From positions 1 through 6,909 of the forward strand of contig JAFUDL010000083.1 of NCBI GenBank assembly GCA_017459225.1: a stretch of DNA of 6,909 bases, given 5' to 3'. Source of the DNA: Kiritimatiellia bacterium. GTDB lineage: Bacteria; Verrucomicrobiota; Kiritimatiellia; RFP12; UBA1067. The notes under the pieces were generated by a model. The model did not search any database. It saw only the letters and a program-made list of their open reading frames with translations, and was not told the DNA's origin. Made by a program: the position numbers and the translations under genes. This document shows, in pieces, positions 4,975 to 6,909 of this stretch; within the stretch, counting starts at the first letter, position 1, and each line of letters opens with the position of its first letter.

Positions 4975-6192
4975 ATGTTTGGATTTTTAGGTAGAAAGAT
5001 TGCGAAAAAGAGCGCGCCCGTCATTTGCGAGCGCGCCCAGCACTGTATTTCCCGCAAGAACATCGACCCCGACGCACTTAAGGTTCTCTATCGTCTCTCA
5101 AGTCTTGGCTACACTGCGTACCTAGTCGGCGGCGGTGTGCGCGACCTGCTGCTGGGGCGTCAACCAAAGGACTTCGACGTAGGCACCAACGCAACGCCGA
5201 ACGAGGTGCGCAAGGCGTTTCGCAACTGCTTCCTCATCGGCCGCCGCTTCCGCCTCGCTCATGTGCGCTTTGGCGACAAGGTCATCGAGACGGCCACGTT
5301 CCGCCAGAATTCGCAGACGGTCGGCGAGATCATCGAGCACGCCGCCGAGGGTCCGATGGAGGACAACACCTTCGGCACGCCCGAGACTGACGCCTACCGC
5401 CGCGACTTCACGGTGAACGGCCTCTTCTACGACATCAAGACTTTTTCCGTGATTGACTGGGTGGGCGGGCTCAAGGACCTCAAGAAGGGCATCATCCGCT
5501 CAATCGGCGATCCAATGATCCGCTTCCGCGAGGATCCCGTGCGCATGATGCGCGCGATCAAGTTCGCCGCGCGTCTCGACTTCAAGATCGAGCGCGGTAC
5601 GGACCGCGCAATCCGCAAGCTGCATTCGTGCATAACCACTGCATCCATTCCGCGCCTGTGCGAGGAGGTGTTCCGCCTCTTCACATATGGAACGAGCGCG
5701 AAGGCGTTCAGGATGATGTGGAAGTTCGGATTGATGGGCGACCTGCTGCCGGAGCTTGCAGAGTTCATCACAAGCGACGGTGGCGCCAAATCGGCTACGT
5801 GGAACTACCTTGCGATACTCGACCGCTACGAGGTGGCGATGAAGAAGCAGGGGTGGGATGTGTCGAACGGACTTCGCGCGGCCGTGCTGTACGCGGCGAT
5901 GGCGAAGGCCAACCCCGGAAAGGCCCGCGATGTGATGGGCACGATGTCCAGGGCCCTCAAGATGCCGAAGTCCACGTACTTTACGGCAGTACTTATGCTT
6001 GATTCGGTGAAGCGTCTTTCGCAGCCGCCGCAGCGCGGACGCAGACGCTTCGCGTACAACAGGGATTTCCCGGACGCGCTCGACTTCAACAGAATTGTCG
6101 CGCGCGCCGAGGGACGAGATGAAAGGGTGCTAGACATGTGGGACAAGGTGTCCCGAAAAATGTCAAAAGAACAAGGTGAAGACCATGAGTGA
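4975..6192 (+). CDS. pcnB: Poly(A) polymerase PcnB (class II nucleotidyltransferase)
   Basis: A 405-aa enzyme predicted to add poly(A) to RNA 3' ends from ATP (EC 2.7.7.19), tagging RNA for decay in the cytoplasm. 'HCISRKNIDPDALKVLYRL' (23-41) matches the PcnB start. The catalytic head has GGGVRDLLLG (52-61) and D66-F-D68 for metal binding. LIGRRFRLAHV (87-97) is the signature usually cited to tell poly(A) polymerases from CCA-adding enzymes. YRRDFTVNGLFYD (141-153) and REDPVRMMRAIKFAARL (185-201) complete the nucleotide-binding head and neck. The C-terminal arm is shorter than in E. coli PcnB (about 465 aa). The N-terminus is basic (GRKIAKK). The frame opens at TTG 4936, but that codon is the -35 hexamer, so ATG 4975 is the start. 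The last 8 bases overlap the next gene (ATGAGTGA), which suggests coupled translation. A tRNA CCA-adding enzyme is the main alternative; the signature makes it less likely. Confidence 0.9.
   Translation: MFGFLGRKIAKKSAPVICERAQHCISRKNIDPDALKVLYRLSSLGYTAYLVGGGVRDLLLGRQPKDFDVGTNATPNEVRKAFRNCFLIGRRFRLAHVRFGDKVIETATFRQNSQTVGEIIEHAAEGPMEDNTFGTPETDAYRRDFTVNGLFYDIKTFSVIDWVGGLKDLKKGIIRSIGDPMIRFREDPVRMMRAIKFAARLDFKIERGTDRAIRKLHSCITTASIPRLCEEVFRLFTYGTSAKAFRMMWKFGLMGDLLPELAEFITSDGGAKSATWNYLAILDRYEVAMKKQGWDVSNGLRAAVLYAAMAKANPGKARDVMGTMSRALKMPKSTYFTAVLMLDSVKRLSQPPQRGRRRFAYNRDFPDALDFNRIVARAEGRDERVLDMWDKVSRKMSKEQGEDHE
6173..6179 (+). promoter_or_regulatory. Shine-Dalgarno site of the TPR protein gene
   Basis: AAGGTGA, five bases before ATG 6185 and inside the end of pcnB. 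It supports both the reality of the downstream gene and its start. Confidence 0.65.
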
Positions 6193-6909
6193 AGAAAAAA
6201 AGAACACCGAAGAGAACCTGCCCGCCTTCATCAAGGCGGCCCCCGAACTGCTCCCCGTGTGGGACTGGTGGGTGAAGGAAGGAAAGTCCACGCTGTTGAT
6301 GCTCGTGGTAGCCGCAGTGGTGGTGCTGGGCTTCTACGGCGGAAGAAGTTTCCTGCGTGCCCGCAACGCCGCCGCCAATCAGGCGCTTGTGAACGCATTC
6401 ACGGTGGAAGAGCTTGAGACGGCAGTCTCGAGCTATGGCAGTACGAAGGCCGGTCCTGCGCTGCGTATGCGTCTCGCCAAGGCGTACTACGATGCGGAAC
6501 GCTATCAGGACGCTCTTGACGTGTACGACAAACTTGTGGCAAAGGCGTCCTCGAATCCCGCATTCGGCGACATCGCCGCTGTGGGCCGCGCCCATGCTCT
6601 CGAGGGACTCTCCAAGTATAAGGAAGCGCAGACGGCCTTCGCAGAATTTGCCGCCTCCAGCACGAACTCGTACATGATTCTCGACGCAAAGCTCGGTGCC
6701 GCGCGCTGCAAGGCCTTGCTCGGCGACAAGGAAGGTGCCGCCAAGGACTTCGATGCGCTCAAGGCCGCAGCCAAGGACGACATGGAGAAGGAGCGCGTGG
6801 AGCGTATGGCCGATGCCGTGAAACGTTACGATCCTTCCCGTTCCTCGCGCTCGCTTATGGATGCCGCAAATGCTGCAGCCAAGGCGATTGACGGCGAGAA
6901 GAAGTCCGC
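6185..6909 (+). CDS. Membrane-anchored TPR protein, YfgM-like (partial, runs off the window)
   Basis: An open frame of 241 codons with no stop to the window end. The protein begins MSEEKKNTEENLPAF, an acidic/polar cytoplasmic stretch, then has one hydrophobic membrane segment at about 35-52 (STLLMLVVAAVVVLGFYG). The rest is soluble, Ala-rich and helical with TPR-like repeats: 'LRMRLAKAYYDAERYQDALDVY' near 93-114, 'GRAHALEGLSKYKEAQTAF' near 134-152 and 'LGAARCKALLGDKEGAAKDF' near 170-189. A charged helix rich in Glu/Arg/Lys follows (about 197-214). This architecture (short N-in tail, single TM, periplasmic TPRs) is that of YfgM-type/TPR_21 proteins, which in E. coli associate with the SecYEG translocon. 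The length already exceeds E. coli YfgM (about 206 aa). The function here is inferred from architecture only. The start overlaps the end of pcnB by 8 bases and has its own ribosome site, so the two genes are probably co-translated. Confidence 0.8.
   Translation, partial: MSEEKKNTEENLPAFIKAAPELLPVWDWWVKEGKSTLLMLVVAAVVVLGFYGGRSFLRARNAAANQALVNAFTVEELETAVSSYGSTKAGPALRMRLAKAYYDAERYQDALDVYDKLVAKASSNPAFGDIAAVGRAHALEGLSKYKEAQTAFAEFAASSTNSYMILDAKLGAARCKALLGDKEGAAKDFDALKAAAKDDMEKERVERMADAVKRYDPSRSSRSLMDAANAAAKAIDGEKKS

Noticed and set aside
1..6909. CRISPR array, tRNA, rRNA or riboswitch
   Set aside because: No regularly spaced repeats were seen and no non-coding stretch exceeds about 200 bases. Predicted leaders are too short for a riboswitch.

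Overview
The window looks like a piece of a GC-rich, probably anaerobic bacterium of the Planctomycetes-Verrucomicrobia-Lentisphaerae-Kiritimatiellota (PVC) group. The clues are a poly(A)-polymerase-type PcnB, an unusual NAD+-dependent DNA ligase, small secretin-like exported proteins, and a transposase-like N-terminal region of a kind I associate with these phyla. The taxonomic placement is an inference from protein style, not from a marker gene.

Layout. (1) Positions 1-471, minus strand: the N-terminal part of a transposase-associated (DUF6788-like) protein. It is interrupted at a run of nine A (125-133 in plus coordinates), after which coding potential continues in another frame to the window edge. 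(2) Positions 472-670: a non-coding gap of about 200 bases with two divergent sigma70-type promoters and a small hairpin. (3) Positions 671-4897, plus strand: a compact three-gene unit. Two tandem paralogous exported proteins with secretin-like features (360 and 373 aa) are followed, 10 bases later, by a full-length but divergent ligA (662 aa). (4) Positions 4898-4974: a short gap with a third promoter. (5) Positions 4975-6909, plus strand: pcnB (405 aa), overlapping by 8 bases a membrane-anchored TPR protein that runs off the end of the window.

How it fits together. The promoters before the three transcription-unit-leading genes have the same architecture: a TTG-containing -35, exactly 17 bases, then a -10 preceded by (T)TGG and lying only 8-10 bases before the ATG. 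This predicts leaderless or nearly leaderless mRNAs. The internal genes (second secretin-like gene, ligA, TPR gene) instead have recognisable Shine-Dalgarno sequences. The window therefore seems to show two modes of translation start, one for operon-leading genes and one for internal genes.

The least familiar content is the paralogous pair. Both have a signal peptide, a conserved C-x2-H-x-C-G-x-G-x-C motif near the mature N-terminus, and the order of motifs seen in secretins (N-domain, 'VEA' strand, C-terminal 'QPFF..R....T' and 'TPH.IG' strands). Both lack the length and extra domains of a real PilQ or GspD. Their co-operonic arrangement with a DNA ligase is odd and may be coincidental. PcnB would polyadenylate RNA 3' ends. 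The TPR protein resembles the YfgM-type class of single-pass inner-membrane proteins.
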